NCBI GenBank assembly: GCA_934446365.1
Contig: CAKSDZ010000008.1
Location: 1 to 50,211, forward strand
Direction of reading: 5' to 3'
DNA length: 50,211 nucleotides
DNA from: an uncultured Eubacteriales bacterium
Lineage (GTDB): Bacteria; Bacillota; Clostridia; Oscillospirales; CAG-272
Part shown: one piece after another, positions 1 to 7,563 of the stretch
Layout: every line of letters starts with the position of its first letter
Position numbering within the stretch: the stretch's first letter is position 1
Translations under genes and position numbers: made by a program
Notes under the pieces: generated by a model
The model's input: the letters and a program-made list of their open reading frames with translations, nothing else
What the model was told of the DNA's origin: nothing
The model's database searches: none

Positions 1-53
1 TGCATAACCTCCTGTGCGTCCATGTATGTGTCATTTACACTTAAAATTATGCA
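1..53. repeat. Short inverted repeat at the window edge
   Basis: TGCATAA at 1-7 is perfectly inverted as TTATGCA at 47-53, and a smaller GTGT/ACAC pair lies between them. The right arm falls at the point where the coupling-protein gene leaves its family sequence and stops. It may be the end of an inserted element, but sequence to the left of the window is needed to tell. Confidence 0.3.
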
Positions 54-352
54 CTCCAACGGGCGCTGCCGTATTCTGTGCCGTGGCGATATTTCTTGGC
101 GTTCTTGCCCTTGAAGTACACCATCAGCCGCACGATCACGGCACCGGCGACGCCGATACACAGGTCAAGCAGATGCAGGCTGGGGGCGGGGTTGGCAAAG
201 GCCGCCGCAAAGCCGTCCGCAAGGTGCAAGAGCTTCCCGGACAGGTCAGCGCCAGCGGCCAGCCGGTACGCCTGCCCGCATTTCCCGAACAGATACACAA
301 AGATCAGATACGGGAGGTGCATAATCACCAATTTCTTGATGTCAGGCTTCAT
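47..352 (-). pseudogene. Truncated VirD4/TraG-type conjugative coupling protein (N-terminus only)
   Basis: These 101 residues look like the start of a VirD4/TraG coupling ATPase, the membrane protein that links relaxosome to type IV secretion channel in conjugation. Two hydrophobic segments (about residues 7-23 and 58-79) are followed by a basic stretch and YGSARW, the conserved entry to the cytosolic domain in this family. The frame stops two codons later, so the Walker A and B motifs and roughly 500 residues are missing. Its ATG overlaps the TGA of the upstream pcfB-like gene by four bases, the normal operon order in clostridial conjugative elements. The protein cannot work as an ATPase. 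Truncation by an insertion or deletion at about position 55 is my inference. Confidence 0.65.
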
Positions 353-831
353 CGTTCCAGCCCCCTTTCCTTGACTTTCTCCTTGGCCCGCTGCTGGGCC
401 TGCGCCGCCGCCTTTTGCTTAAAGGCGGACAGGGCCTTGCGGATAGAGGGCTTATGTTCCCTGGACAGCGTTTTGGCCGTAAACTCCCGGAACGCCTGGT
501 CAAGATTATCCGCTTGCTTGGCCTTGAAGATCACAACGTAGTGAGGCGGCTGGGTGGTCTTATCCTTTCGCAGCGCAAAATCCACGCCGTATTTCTTGGC
601 GCAGGACTTGAACGCTCCAATGTTGGCCTCGGTGATTTCAATGTTGGTGAGGTCTGCCCCATGCTTTTTTAACTGCTTTAGGCTCTGCTTTCCCTGATGC
701 AGCGTGTTCTTGCTCTTGGCCCGGTGCTGCAAATATTTTTTCAGCGCCGCTTGCAGCACTTGGCCGGTGATCTTGCCCGCTTTCATGGATAGGGCGATAG
801 TCTTTTGGGTGGTTTCTTCCTGCAATCGCAT
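349..831 (-). CDS. PcfB family conjugation protein (DUF3801)
   Basis: A 160-residue soluble, lysine-rich protein that matches the PcfB/DUF3801 family. PcfB works with the PcfC/TraG coupling protein in conjugative transfer of pheromone plasmids and clostridial integrative elements. Visible features are an N-terminal helical segment (residues 1-40), a central mixed section containing HYVVIFKAKQ, and a basic C-terminal helix rich in Ala, Gln, Lys and Arg. Length is normal for the family. It overlaps the coupling-protein start by four bases (ATGA), so the two were translationally coupled. A terminator-like hairpin lies just upstream. The gene looks intact although its partner is truncated. Confidence 0.8.
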   Translation of the reverse strand: MRLQEETTQKTIALSMKAGKITGQVLQAALKKYLQHRAKSKNTLHQGKQSLKQLKKHGADLTNIEITEANIGAFKSCAKKYGVDFALRKDKTTQPPHYVVIFKAKQADNLDQAFREFTAKTLSREHKPSIRKALSAFKQKAAAQAQQRAKEKVKERGLER

Positions 832-850
832 CCCTCCTTGTCAGATAGTC

Positions 851-886
851 AAAAGCGGCGTCTAAGGCGGAACCACCAGACGCCGC
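851..886 (-). terminator. Terminator-like hairpin between DUF5348 gene and pcfB
   Basis: On the minus strand GCGGCGTCT (878-886 complement) pairs with AGACGCCGC (855-863 complement), followed by TTTT. It could end or attenuate transcription from the upstream element genes before pcfB. Confidence 0.5.
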
Positions 887-899
887 AGGTAGATATGGG

Positions 900-1112
900 T
901 CAAATCCGTACCCGCAGGCCGGAAAGGTCGTCGGCCCGGATGCCGACAAGATACCAGCTATCAGCCATCTCAATGCGGGTAGGCCGCCATTTGCCGCCGA
1001 TCATTACGTCGAAACACTCACCGCAATGCAGGCCGCCGTAGTAGTCGGCCAGGTCAAAACGGATGTCGTAGCGGTCAGTACGTTCGTCAAAGATCAATGC
1101 GCCCTGCTTCAT
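900..1112 (-). CDS. DUF5348 domain protein of a conjugative element
   Basis: This 70-residue protein resembles the small DUF5348 proteins found between replication and transfer genes of clostridial integrative elements. The start is taken at 1112 because AAGGAGGA lies eight bases upstream. A longer open frame to 1328 overlaps the next gene and has no such site. The protein is acidic and probably beta-rich (ALIFDERTDRYDIRF, then GGKWRPTRIEM and SWYLVG) and has no membrane segment. Its biochemical role is unknown; it is useful here mainly as a marker of element type. Confidence 0.65.
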   Translation of the reverse strand: MKQGALIFDERTDRYDIRFDLADYYGGLHCGECFDVMIGGKWRPTRIEMADSWYLVGIRADDLSGLRVRI

Positions 1113-1131
1113 AGGGTCGTCCTCCTTTTCG

Positions 1132-2307
1132 TTACAGGCTTTCGGCCCCACCGTCAGACGGCGGCTTGCCCCAATCGGGCTGCGCCATATCGTGAGCGAC
1201 AAGGGCCGTGTAGTAGTTGTTGATCGTGGATGGGGCGTTGAACAGCATAGCCCGCAGGTATTGCTTGATGTTGCGGACGCGGGTTGTGTTCTCCCGCAGG
1301 CAATCCATGACAAAGCGGATATGTTCACCGCCCAATTTCATAAACTTGGATTTCACCAGCTCGGCGGGGTAGTCGTCCCCGGCGACGCGGATCGTCTTTC
1401 GGGATGTGCAGACGGTTTCCAGCATCAGGTCTACGATTTCGTCAAGCTGTTCCCGGTCAATGCTCTTGTCCTGAATGAGATAGTCGTACTCGATGTTCTC
1501 CAAAATGATCTCACGATAAATCTGTACGGCTTCATTCTTTCCCGTTCCTTTCCGTTCCGGCGGCGTAGCCGCTGCCTCCGCAGGGGGAGGGGTCAGGGAG
1601 GGGAAAGGAATGGAATCGGTACTTCGTCCATCTGTAATTATTCTTTCTTTACTTGGTAAGTCAGTTCTTTGTATATCTTTATTTAATTGCGTTGGATTTT
1701 CCGATACCGGGTTTTCCGACGTTGGATTATCCGATGTTGGATTTTCCAACACCGGGTTTTCCAGTTCCGGCTTATCCAACAACGGCTGCTCGTAGATAGT
1801 ATAGACCATATCGGCCATCTTGCCCTTGGCGTCGCGGCCCTGCTCTCGCCGGATATACCCGGCCTTTTCAAGCTCCCATACCGCCGTCCTGATCGCGTCG
1901 ATGCTTTCCCGGTTGATAAGGGACAGGCCCTTTAGGGTGTAATCCCAATCCTCCGGCAAGGACAACATTTGCGACAGCAGGCCCTTGGCTTTCAGGGACA
2001 GGGCCTTGTTCCGCAGGTGGTGATTTGACATCACCGTGTACCCTCGGTTCTTTTCTACACGGAATACTGCCATATCGTCGTCTGCTCCTTTCACAGTGAA
2101 TTTGACCGCCGCAAGGTCGGTCAGCTTGCCCGGCTGATAGGGACACTCCGCAAACCGGCAGAATTGATATTTCCAGTCCGGGCGATAAAAGCGGCAGGTG
2201 CCGCAATCCTCCGGCGCGTCCGCCCCGCCGCTGTCGTAGTGATCGAAACCGGGCTTTTCCTGCATCAGCCGTTCAAAGGCCCGGTCAGGGCCGGAAGTAA
2301 ATAGCAT
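1132..2307 (-). CDS. Replication-type HTH protein with DUF6017 domain, fused in frame to a Cys-rich leader protein
   Basis: The 391-codon frame joins two parts. Residues 1-66 are a small Cys-rich protein (CGTCRFYRP, CRFAECPY: four cysteines in two pairs). From the Met at 2073 comes a RepA-N-like winged-helix domain (MAVFRVEKNRGYTVMSNHHL onward), a spacer with repeated xENP units, and a C-terminal DUF6017 domain. Proteins of this type sit in the replication module of clostridial conjugative elements. The internal Met has its own strong ribosome site (AAAGGAG at 2087-2093 complement) and the outer ATG also has AAGGAGG. These are therefore probably two genes whose frames are continuous here, because no stop separates them. 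The functional DUF6017 protein most likely starts at 2073. Confidence 0.7.
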   Translation of the reverse strand: MLFTSGPDRAFERLMQEKPGFDHYDSGGADAPEDCGTCRFYRPDWKYQFCRFAECPYQPGKLTDLAAVKFTVKGADDDMAVFRVEKNRGYTVMSNHHLRNKALSLKAKGLLSQMLSLPEDWDYTLKGLSLINRESIDAIRTAVWELEKAGYIRREQGRDAKGKMADMVYTIYEQPLLDKPELENPVLENPTSDNPTSENPVSENPTQLNKDIQRTDLPSKERIITDGRSTDSIPFPSLTPPPAEAAATPPERKGTGKNEAVQIYREIILENIEYDYLIQDKSIDREQLDEIVDLMLETVCTSRKTIRVAGDDYPAELVKSKFMKLGGEHIRFVMDCLRENTTRVRNIKQYLRAMLFNAPSTINNYYTALVAHDMAQPDWGKPPSDGGAESL

Positions 2308-2338
2308 GGCGTCGCCTCCTTTCCGTATTTGGGCATAG

Positions 2339-2384
2339 AAAAAGCGGCGTCCTGTTCTCCCATGATGGGAAAGAGGAACGCCGC
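2339..2384 (-). terminator. Intrinsic terminator upstream of the DUF6017 gene
   Basis: Minus-strand stem GCGGCGT/ACGCCGC with an internal CCCAT/ATGGG hairpin, followed by TTTTT. It would stop minus-strand transcripts arriving from above 2400. The stem ends resemble the hairpin at 851-886. Confidence 0.55.
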
Positions 2385-2475
2385 GTTTACAGTGTCGTAT
2401 TCAATTTGTGATGTGCCGTATCTGGGTGTCAGGCATTTGCAGGAGGGTCAGCATATATGCGGCTCAATCCGAAAG

Positions 2476-2495
2476 TAGTAAATTGGTAGTAAATT
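2476..2495. repeat. Tandem 9-bp direct repeat near the probable element edge
   Basis: TAGTAAATT occurs twice, separated by GG. It lies where recognisable conjugative-element sequence ends and unrelated debris begins, so it may mark an end or integrase-binding site. That role is inferred. Confidence 0.3.
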
Positions 2496-2563
2496 GAGTT
2501 CTCATATCCTGCGTTTTGCCTGTATTTCAGGGCTTTTCAGAGATAATCAGAGTTTTTATATGA

Positions 2564-2755
2564 AAAGAAACAGTAATCGGAAAAACGGAGCTCACAATTT
2601 CAATCATTGAGGCAAACAAAGAATACCGAATGATGAAATTCACGTATGTTGACCCGTTTCTCAAAAAGGAAATCGGCTTGTCTCCGAATTTTGCAGGAGA
2701 CCGGAGCAAGCTCGATTTGATTTATCTTGAGGGATTTACTCCCCCGAATAAATAA
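2564..2755 (+). pseudogene. Gene remnant without start codon
   Basis: A 63-residue open frame ending at TAA 2753-2755 reads like a real C-terminal fragment (YVDPFLKKEIGLSP, LIYLEGFTPP), but it has no ATG near its upstream stop. I do not recognise the family. It is followed 24 bases later by a small frame with a good ribosome site, so this was once part of an operon. Confidence 0.35.
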
Positions 2756-2779
2756 TTTTCAGAAAAGGAGGAATGAATC

Positions 2780-2968
2780 ATGGATGAAACCACAGTAGGT
2801 TCCAAGGTTGGACAGATTATCGGTGAAGTCATGGACGATGTCGATTAGGTGCTCCCCGGCGTTGCAAAGACTTCGGTTACTACATTCGATACACTGTTTT
2901 GGAACGCTGATGGTAAATTGACGACACTTGCTCTTTTGCTGATTGACGGCGACGTGGCGGGAATATGA
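2780..2968 (+). pseudogene. Small gene interrupted by an in-frame TAG
   Basis: AAAAGGAGG lies nine bases before ATG 2780. The frame runs 22 codons to TAG 2846-2848 and then stays open, protein-like, to TGA 2966-2968 (TTFDTLFWNADGKL). A further open stretch, in another frame with no start codon, follows at about 2968-3097. The pattern looks like a short gene broken by a nonsense mutation. The 22-residue peptide alone could also be translated. The family is not recognised. Confidence 0.35.
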
Positions 2969-3285
2969 AAAAACAAAAACGGAAAGCTTGAGATAAAGTG
3001 CTTTTGCAGTCTGTCACAAGCCGAAAAAAGCTATGTAGAACAGGCGGCAGATAAGCTCTGGGGCAATATAAAAGCGATAAAATACTGCGAACAGTGAGCC
3101 ATCCTTTCGGCAGAGAATTCGGGGGATCGAAACCGTAGCCAGACTCCGCTTTCTTTGGTTGATTTTCTATCAAAACGGTTGGTATTACTCTCCCGATAAT
3201 ATCTGTACATTTTTTAAAACAGCTGATATAATAAGGATCGCGGTTGACCGAAAAAAGAAGTAACAGAGAAGGGAAGCGATAAAAT

Positions 3286-3576
3286 ATAAAAACATTCGGA
3301 GAAAAGATAGCCGAGCTCCGCAAGGAAAGAGGTCTTACACAGGAAAATCTTGCCGGAATTATCGGCGTATCATCGCAGGCAATTTCAAAATGGGAAAACA
3401 ATGCGACTATGCCCGATATTATGCTTCTTCCGATTATAGCGGATACGCTTGGAGTAACGATCGATGAGCTATTCGGAATCAAGCATAAAGTGCAGGAAAA
3501 GCCAATCAATTGCGAAGAATCCATACCAGCACAGCGGATTTGTTTCCGCCGTTTCCGGTGCAGTATATGCCAATAA
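3286..3576 (+). pseudogene. XRE-family regulator pseudogene, start codon ATG lost to ATA
   Basis: The translation gives a textbook Cro/C1-type helix-turn-helix: FGEKIAELRKERGLTQ, then GVSSQAISKWEN and IADTLGVTIDELFG. The codon in the start position is ATA (3286), an in-frame TAA lies two codons earlier, and no other start is available. After about residue 70 the sequence leaves the family and ends at TAA 3574. A frameshifted continuation (SGFVSAVSGAVYANKDIA) is readable in another frame. Both defects indicate a decayed transcription factor. Confidence 0.7.
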
Positions 3577-3674
3577 AGATATTGCTCTCGCATATCTTCC
3601 GATTTTCCATTCGCACATTTGAGTATTTATAGGTTTCTTTGTACAATAAAATTACAGAAACGAGGAAACAAGAT

Positions 3675-3974
3675 ATGTCAAAATTTATTGAAAAATTCTA
3701 TTATGGTAACATTGATCCCCAAGCACGAAGCATAAAGCAAAATAAGACAGCTAAGAAGCAGATGGAGATTTTAATGCTCAATGAGGACTTCTTAACCGAA
3801 GCGCTCACGGGCGAGAATAAAAAGAAGTTTCTCGACTTCGTTAATGCTTGGGGTATCGTCAACGGTGAATCGAATCTCGATAGCTTTATTATGGGCTTTC
3901 GATTGGGAGCCAACTTTACATATGATACATTCGTTGCAACTGAAACGCCGTTTAATGACTTGCCGAAAGAGTGA
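3675..3974 (+). CDS. DUF6809 family protein
   Basis: A 99-residue protein beginning MSKFIEKFYYGNIDPQ, which matches the start of DUF6809 proteins common in clostridial mobile elements. It is helical and acidic, with a conserved-looking end containing SFIMGFRLGANFTYD, and has no membrane segment. I chose ATG 3675, which follows GAGGAAAC, over an upstream TTG. The next gene starts five bases past its stop, so the two are probably cotranscribed with tnpV. Function is unknown. Confidence 0.6.
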   Translation: MSKFIEKFYYGNIDPQARSIKQNKTAKKQMEILMLNEDFLTEALTGENKKKFLDFVNAWGIVNGESNLDSFIMGFRLGANFTYDTFVATETPFNDLPKE

Positions 3975-3979
3975 AAGAT

Positions 3980-4183
3980 ATGCCGAAGAAATATTACATA
4001 GCACTTGACGATTATGAGCGAGGTGTTATCATCAACTGCCTAAACGAAAAAAGAAACGGACTTATCACAAATGGCAAATGCACCGGTGCGGTGGATGAAG
4101 TATTGCTCAAGATTATTAACGCAAAGCAAAAGAAATTCAAAGTAATCTACAAGGAGGCTTCCTATGGAAAAGCGTATTTATAA
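3980..4183 (+). CDS. Small hypothetical protein upstream of tnpV
   Basis: A 67-residue protein (MPKKYYIALDDYERG at the start; NGKCTGAVDEVLLKI in the middle). It is lysine-rich and probably helical, with no recognised domain. It sits five bases after the DUF6809 gene and overlaps tnpV by 20 bases, the arrangement seen in clostridial transposon cargo. A GTG at 3971 is an alternative start. Function is unknown. Confidence 0.5.
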   Translation: MPKKYYIALDDYERGVIINCLNEKRNGLITNGKCTGAVDEVLLKIINAKQKKFKVIYKEASYGKAYL

Positions 4184-4541
4184 CGAAAAAACAGGTATCA
4201 GTTATACTTTGCAAGGCGACTATTATTTGCCTAACCTAAAACTCCCCGATAAAGAAAATAAACCTATTGGACTGTGGGGGCAGCGGCACGCAAGATATTT
4301 AAAACAAAATCATAAGGTTTTGTATATGAATTTGCTGACAAGCGGTAAGTTGAATGGTTATCTTGCCGACATTGACGTGCAAGCGGAGAATATGTTTTCT
4401 CGGCTGGTAAAACAGATAGCAGAGCGTGAGGGCGTGACCGAACAACTCAAAGCGGATGATCAGATGGAGTGGATTGCTCGGATGAACAACATTCGCAGCA
4501 GAGCTACAGAAATCGTAAATAACGAAATCATATACAACTAA
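4164..4541 (+). CDS. tnpV: TnpV family transposon protein (copy 1)
   Basis: This 125-residue protein matches TnpV, a small protein carried by Tn4451-type and related clostridial transposons. Diagnostic stretches are the N-terminal ISYTLQGDYYLPNL, the central GLWGQRHARYLKQNHK and the C-terminal ARMNNIRSRATEIVNNEI. AAGGAGG precedes the ATG. TnpV is dispensable for known transposition systems and its biochemical job is not established. A second, divergent copy lies on the minus strand at 19792-20154, so the window holds remains of at least two elements of this class. A terminator follows directly. Confidence 0.8.
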   Translation: MEKRIYNEKTGISYTLQGDYYLPNLKLPDKENKPIGLWGQRHARYLKQNHKVLYMNLLTSGKLNGYLADIDVQAENMFSRLVKQIAEREGVTEQLKADDQMEWIARMNNIRSRATEIVNNEIIYN

Positions 4542-4551
4542 TTAGCAACGG

Positions 4552-4595
4552 CGGCAGGGAGAGCGAGTTCTCTCTGCCGCTATTCTTTTGTTTTA
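4552..4595 (+). terminator. Intrinsic terminator after tnpV
   Basis: A GC-rich stem (GCGGCAGGGAGAG against CTCTCTGCCGC, with a small bulge) is followed by TATTCTTTTGTTTT. It separates the tnpV unit from the restriction-modification promoter. Confidence 0.75.
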
Positions 4596-4659
4596 AGGCA
4601 CAAAAAGCTAAAGTGCTTTCTCAATTTAAAAACAAATTAAACTTTCGTGTAATTAGTTG

Positions 4660-4688
4660 TTGTATTTTTGCATTTCCTGTGATATGAT
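4660..4688 (+). promoter_or_regulatory. Promoter of the restriction-modification operon
   Basis: TTGTAT at 4660-4665 and TATGAT at 4683-4688 are 17 bases apart, with an extended -10 TG. The start codon of the XRE gene is 40 bases downstream, leaving room in the leader for autoregulation. Confidence 0.6.
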
Positions 4689-4727
4689 ATAGGAGTATAA
4701 ATTTATTACTCATTCGAGAGGTGTGCT

Positions 4728-4946
4728 ATGGCTGTAAGTTATAACAAATTATGGAAGCTTCTTATTGATAAAAATATGAAGAAAAAAGAACTTGGCGAAG
4801 CTGCGGGAATAAGCAATACGCTAATTGCTAAGCTTGGAAAAAACGAAAATGTTACGGTTGAAGTATTAGTTAAAATATGTGCTGCTCTTGATTGTAAGAT
4901 AGAAGATATTATGGAATTGATTCCCGACGAAAAACAAGCAATATAA
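4728..4946 (+). CDS. XRE-family regulator, probable controller of the RM operon
   Basis: A 72-residue single-domain helix-turn-helix protein of the Cro/C1 type (MKKKELGEAAGISNTLIAKL, then VLVKICAALDCKIEDIMEL). GAGAGGTG precedes the ATG. It is first in a four-gene operon, 16 bases before the methyltransferase. Small regulators in this position commonly control the timing of methyltransferase and nuclease expression (controller proteins). Proteins of this subfamily are also often found beside Dcm-type methyltransferases. Binding to its own promoter at 4660-4688 is inferred; I see no clear classical C-box. Confidence 0.8.
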   Translation: MAVSYNKLWKLLIDKNMKKKELGEAAGISNTLIAKLGKNENVTVEVLVKICAALDCKIEDIMELIPDEKQAI

Positions 4947-4962
4947 AGAAGAGGTACTTATA

Positions 4963-7554
4963 ATGAAAACAGTAGAAAAGCCTACGTATATTAGCTTGTT
5001 TAGTAGTGCAGGTATCGGATGCTATGGCTTTAAGTTAGAGGGATTCGATTGCGTTGCCACTAACGAGCTTATAACGAGAAGATTAGAGGTTCAGAAGTTT
5101 AATAAAAAATGCAAATATGAAAGTGGATATATTTGTGGAGATATTACCAAAGATGCTACGAAGAATGCTCTTTATGATCAAATTGCACTTTGGAAAAAAA
5201 GAGAAGGACTGTCTCGAATTGATGTTGTAATTGCTACTCCTCCTTGTCAGGGTATGTCTGTAGCAAATCATAAAAAAAGTGAAACCGAAATTGTTCGTAA
5301 CTCTTTGGTCGTTGAATCTATTAAAGTTATCAAGCAGATAAATCCTCGTTTCTTTATTTTCGAGAATGTGCCTGCTTTTATGAAAACAATTTGCACTGAT
5401 ATTGACGGTGAGCATAAGTCGATTGCGGCTGCGATTGAGAATAATTTAGGACAGGCATACTCGTATACTTCTCGTGTAATTAATTTCAAAAATTACGGTG
5501 CTTGTTCCAGTAGACAACGTACTGTTGTTATTGGTGTATCCAAAGACTATGCTGATGAAGTTTCTCCTTTGGAACTATATCCTGATCTTGTTAAAGAGCG
5601 TACATTAAGAGAGGTAATTGGCGACTTAAAGCCTCTAAAAGAGTTTGGTGAAATAGACGAAAACGATATCTATCATTCTTTCAGACCTTATCCTGAACAT
5701 ATGCGGGCGTGGATTGCAGATATAAAGGAAGGACAATCGGCATTTGACAATGTTGATGATAATAAAAAGCCTCATCGAGTAGTTGGTGGCAAAATAGTTA
5801 TCAATCAACGCAAAAACGCAGATAAATACACTCGTCAGTATTGGGACAAAGTCGGTCCTTGTATTCATACGAGAAATGACCAAATGGCAAGCCAAAATAC
5901 AGTACATCCTTGTGATGATAGAGTTTTCAGCATTAGAGAATTAATGCTGATGATGACCGTTCCGTACTCGTTCAAATGGGTAGAAACAGGCTTTGATATA
6001 TTAAATGATTTGCCTACTGAACAAAAAAGAGCCTTTTTGAAGAAAGAAGAAATTAAAATTCGTCAATCTTTAGGAGAAGCAGTTCCTACTGTAATCTTTC
6101 AATCTATTGCCAAAAAAATTAAATCTGCATTGAAACATCCGCTGCTTAACACAGCAACTATCAACAAATTAGTTTCTTCTAACAAATTGTCCGAGGTTGA
6201 TAATTTAAGAGATTTTATTGTCAATAATCCGATGAATTTGTCTACTACAACATTAGGAAAGATTGCGGAATTAGCTAACACCAGCCGTACCGATAACGCT
6301 GCTTTTTTCACAAGCAAAACTCTCATTACTGAAATGATGAAAGCATTGCCGGATACAGACAAGGATATCATTCGCATTCTTGAGCCCTCGGTTGGTGTTG
6401 GTAACTTTCTTCCCCTTATTATCAAAAAATTTGAGGGAAAAAGAATAATTTTTGATGTTGTTGATATTGATAAGCACAGTTTGGAATTTGCTGAATTAAT
6501 CTTACAATATTACAACATTCCCGACACTTGTACGATCAATTATATCCACGATGATTTTCTGCTTCATAACTTTGAAGAAAAGTATGATTACATAATTGGA
6601 AATCCGCCTTTCTTCAAAATGAAATCCACTAATAAACTGCTAAATGTTTATCGCTGCAATGCAATTAACAAAGCAACAACAAATATTTGTTCTTTCTTTT
6701 TAGACAAGGCAATCAATCTTGGTAATTATGTGGCCTTGGTTTTCCCGAAGTTCTTGTTAAATACACCTGAGTTCGCACCTACAAGAAGTTATCTTTCGGA
6801 AAAGGCCATTGAGTGCATCATTGATTTTGGTGAGAACGGTTTTCCAGGCGTTCTTGTAGAAACTTTAGCAGTTTTTATCAATAACCTCAGCCGGCCATCA
6901 AATACTCGTGTAGCTTCTATTACTCACGGTAAATACCTGTCTCAGTCCCAAAAATATATCTTTGATGAAAAACTCCCTTATTGGATTATTTATCGTGACA
7001 GTCGGTTCGATGAGGTTTGCAAGAAACTCGACTTCAATGTTTTTAAGGTTTTTAGGGATAGACAAATCACGAATACTCTGCTCTCCGATTCAGGGGACGT
7101 TCGTGTATTAAAATCACGCAATATAAGTGATGACGGAAAAAAAATCATTAATTTAAGCGATTATGATTCTTACATCAACTATGAGGCATTAAAAGGCTTA
7201 GCGGTGTTTGAGTATTTAGATAGAGATGATGTTTATCTAACCCCTAATATGACCTATAAGCCTCGTGTGATGAGAAAACCTAAGAACTGCGTTGTAAATG
7301 GCTCGTTAGCAATTTTAATTCCTAAAAAAGATATTGTTCCCACTGATAAACAAATGGAGTTTTTCTCTACACAGGAATATCGTGAGTTCTATCAGATTGC
7401 GAGAAACTATCAAACAAGATCATTAAATGTTGATGCTTGTTCGGTTTTCTTCTATGGTTTGTTAAGAGAGAAAGGTAAAAAATCACCTATAACCGAAAAG
7501 TTTATTGAAGAGGATAATAATGTACAACCCACAATCTTTGAATATATGAAATGA
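4963..7554 (+). CDS. Fused cytosine-C5 plus adenine-N6-type DNA methyltransferase
   Basis: The 863-residue protein carries two complete methyltransferase modules. Residues 1-345 form a C5-cytosine enzyme: motif I FSSAGIG (13-19), motif IV PPCQ with catalytic Cys95, motif VI ENV (Glu134), motif VIII SSRQR and a C-terminal motif IX/X region near 300-330. Residues about 400-860 form an N6-adenine-type enzyme: SAM motif EPSVGVGN (from Glu474), catalytic NPPF (547-550), and a C-terminal part resembling a target-recognition domain (VLKSRNISDDG; RNYQTRSLNVDAC). It should methylate both C and A, probably on opposite strands of an asymmetric site. It lies between its regulator (16 bases upstream) and the HNH nuclease gene (9 bases downstream). 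The region is AT-rich against the chromosome, consistent with recent transfer. Confidence 0.85.
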   Translation: MKTVEKPTYISLFSSAGIGCYGFKLEGFDCVATNELITRRLEVQKFNKKCKYESGYICGDITKDATKNALYDQIALWKKREGLSRIDVVIATPPCQGMSVANHKKSETEIVRNSLVVESIKVIKQINPRFFIFENVPAFMKTICTDIDGEHKSIAAAIENNLGQAYSYTSRVINFKNYGACSSRQRTVVIGVSKDYADEVSPLELYPDLVKERTLREVIGDLKPLKEFGEIDENDIYHSFRPYPEHMRAWIADIKEGQSAFDNVDDNKKPHRVVGGKIVINQRKNADKYTRQYWDKVGPCIHTRNDQMASQNTVHPCDDRVFSIRELMLMMTVPYSFKWVETGFDILNDLPTEQKRAFLKKEEIKIRQSLGEAVPTVIFQSIAKKIKSALKHPLLNTATINKLVSSNKLSEVDNLRDFIVNNPMNLSTTTLGKIAELANTSRTDNAAFFTSKTLITEMMKALPDTDKDIIRILEPSVGVGNFLPLIIKKFEGKRIIFDVVDIDKHSLEFAELILQYYNIPDTCTINYIHDDFLLHNFEEKYDYIIGNPPFFKMKSTNKLLNVYRCNAINKATTNICSFFLDKAINLGNYVALVFPKFLLNTPEFAPTRSYLSEKAIECIIDFGENGFPGVLVETLAVFINNLSRPSNTRVASITHGKYLSQSQKYIFDEKLPYWIIYRDSRFDEVCKKLDFNVFKVFRDRQITNTLLSDSGDVRVLKSRNISDDGKKIINLSDYDSYINYEALKGLAVFEYLDRDDVYLTPNMTYKPRVMRKPKNCVVNGSLAILIPKKDIVPTDKQMEFFSTQEYREFYQIARNYQTRSLNVDACSVFFYGLLREKGKKSPITEKFIEEDNNVQPTIFEYMK

Positions 7555-7563
7555 GGGTAAGAT

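Noticed and set aside
2880..3593. A 237-codon minus-strand frame across the decayed region
   Set aside because: The plus strand of the same stretch encodes an XRE domain. The minus-strand product has no recognisable features.
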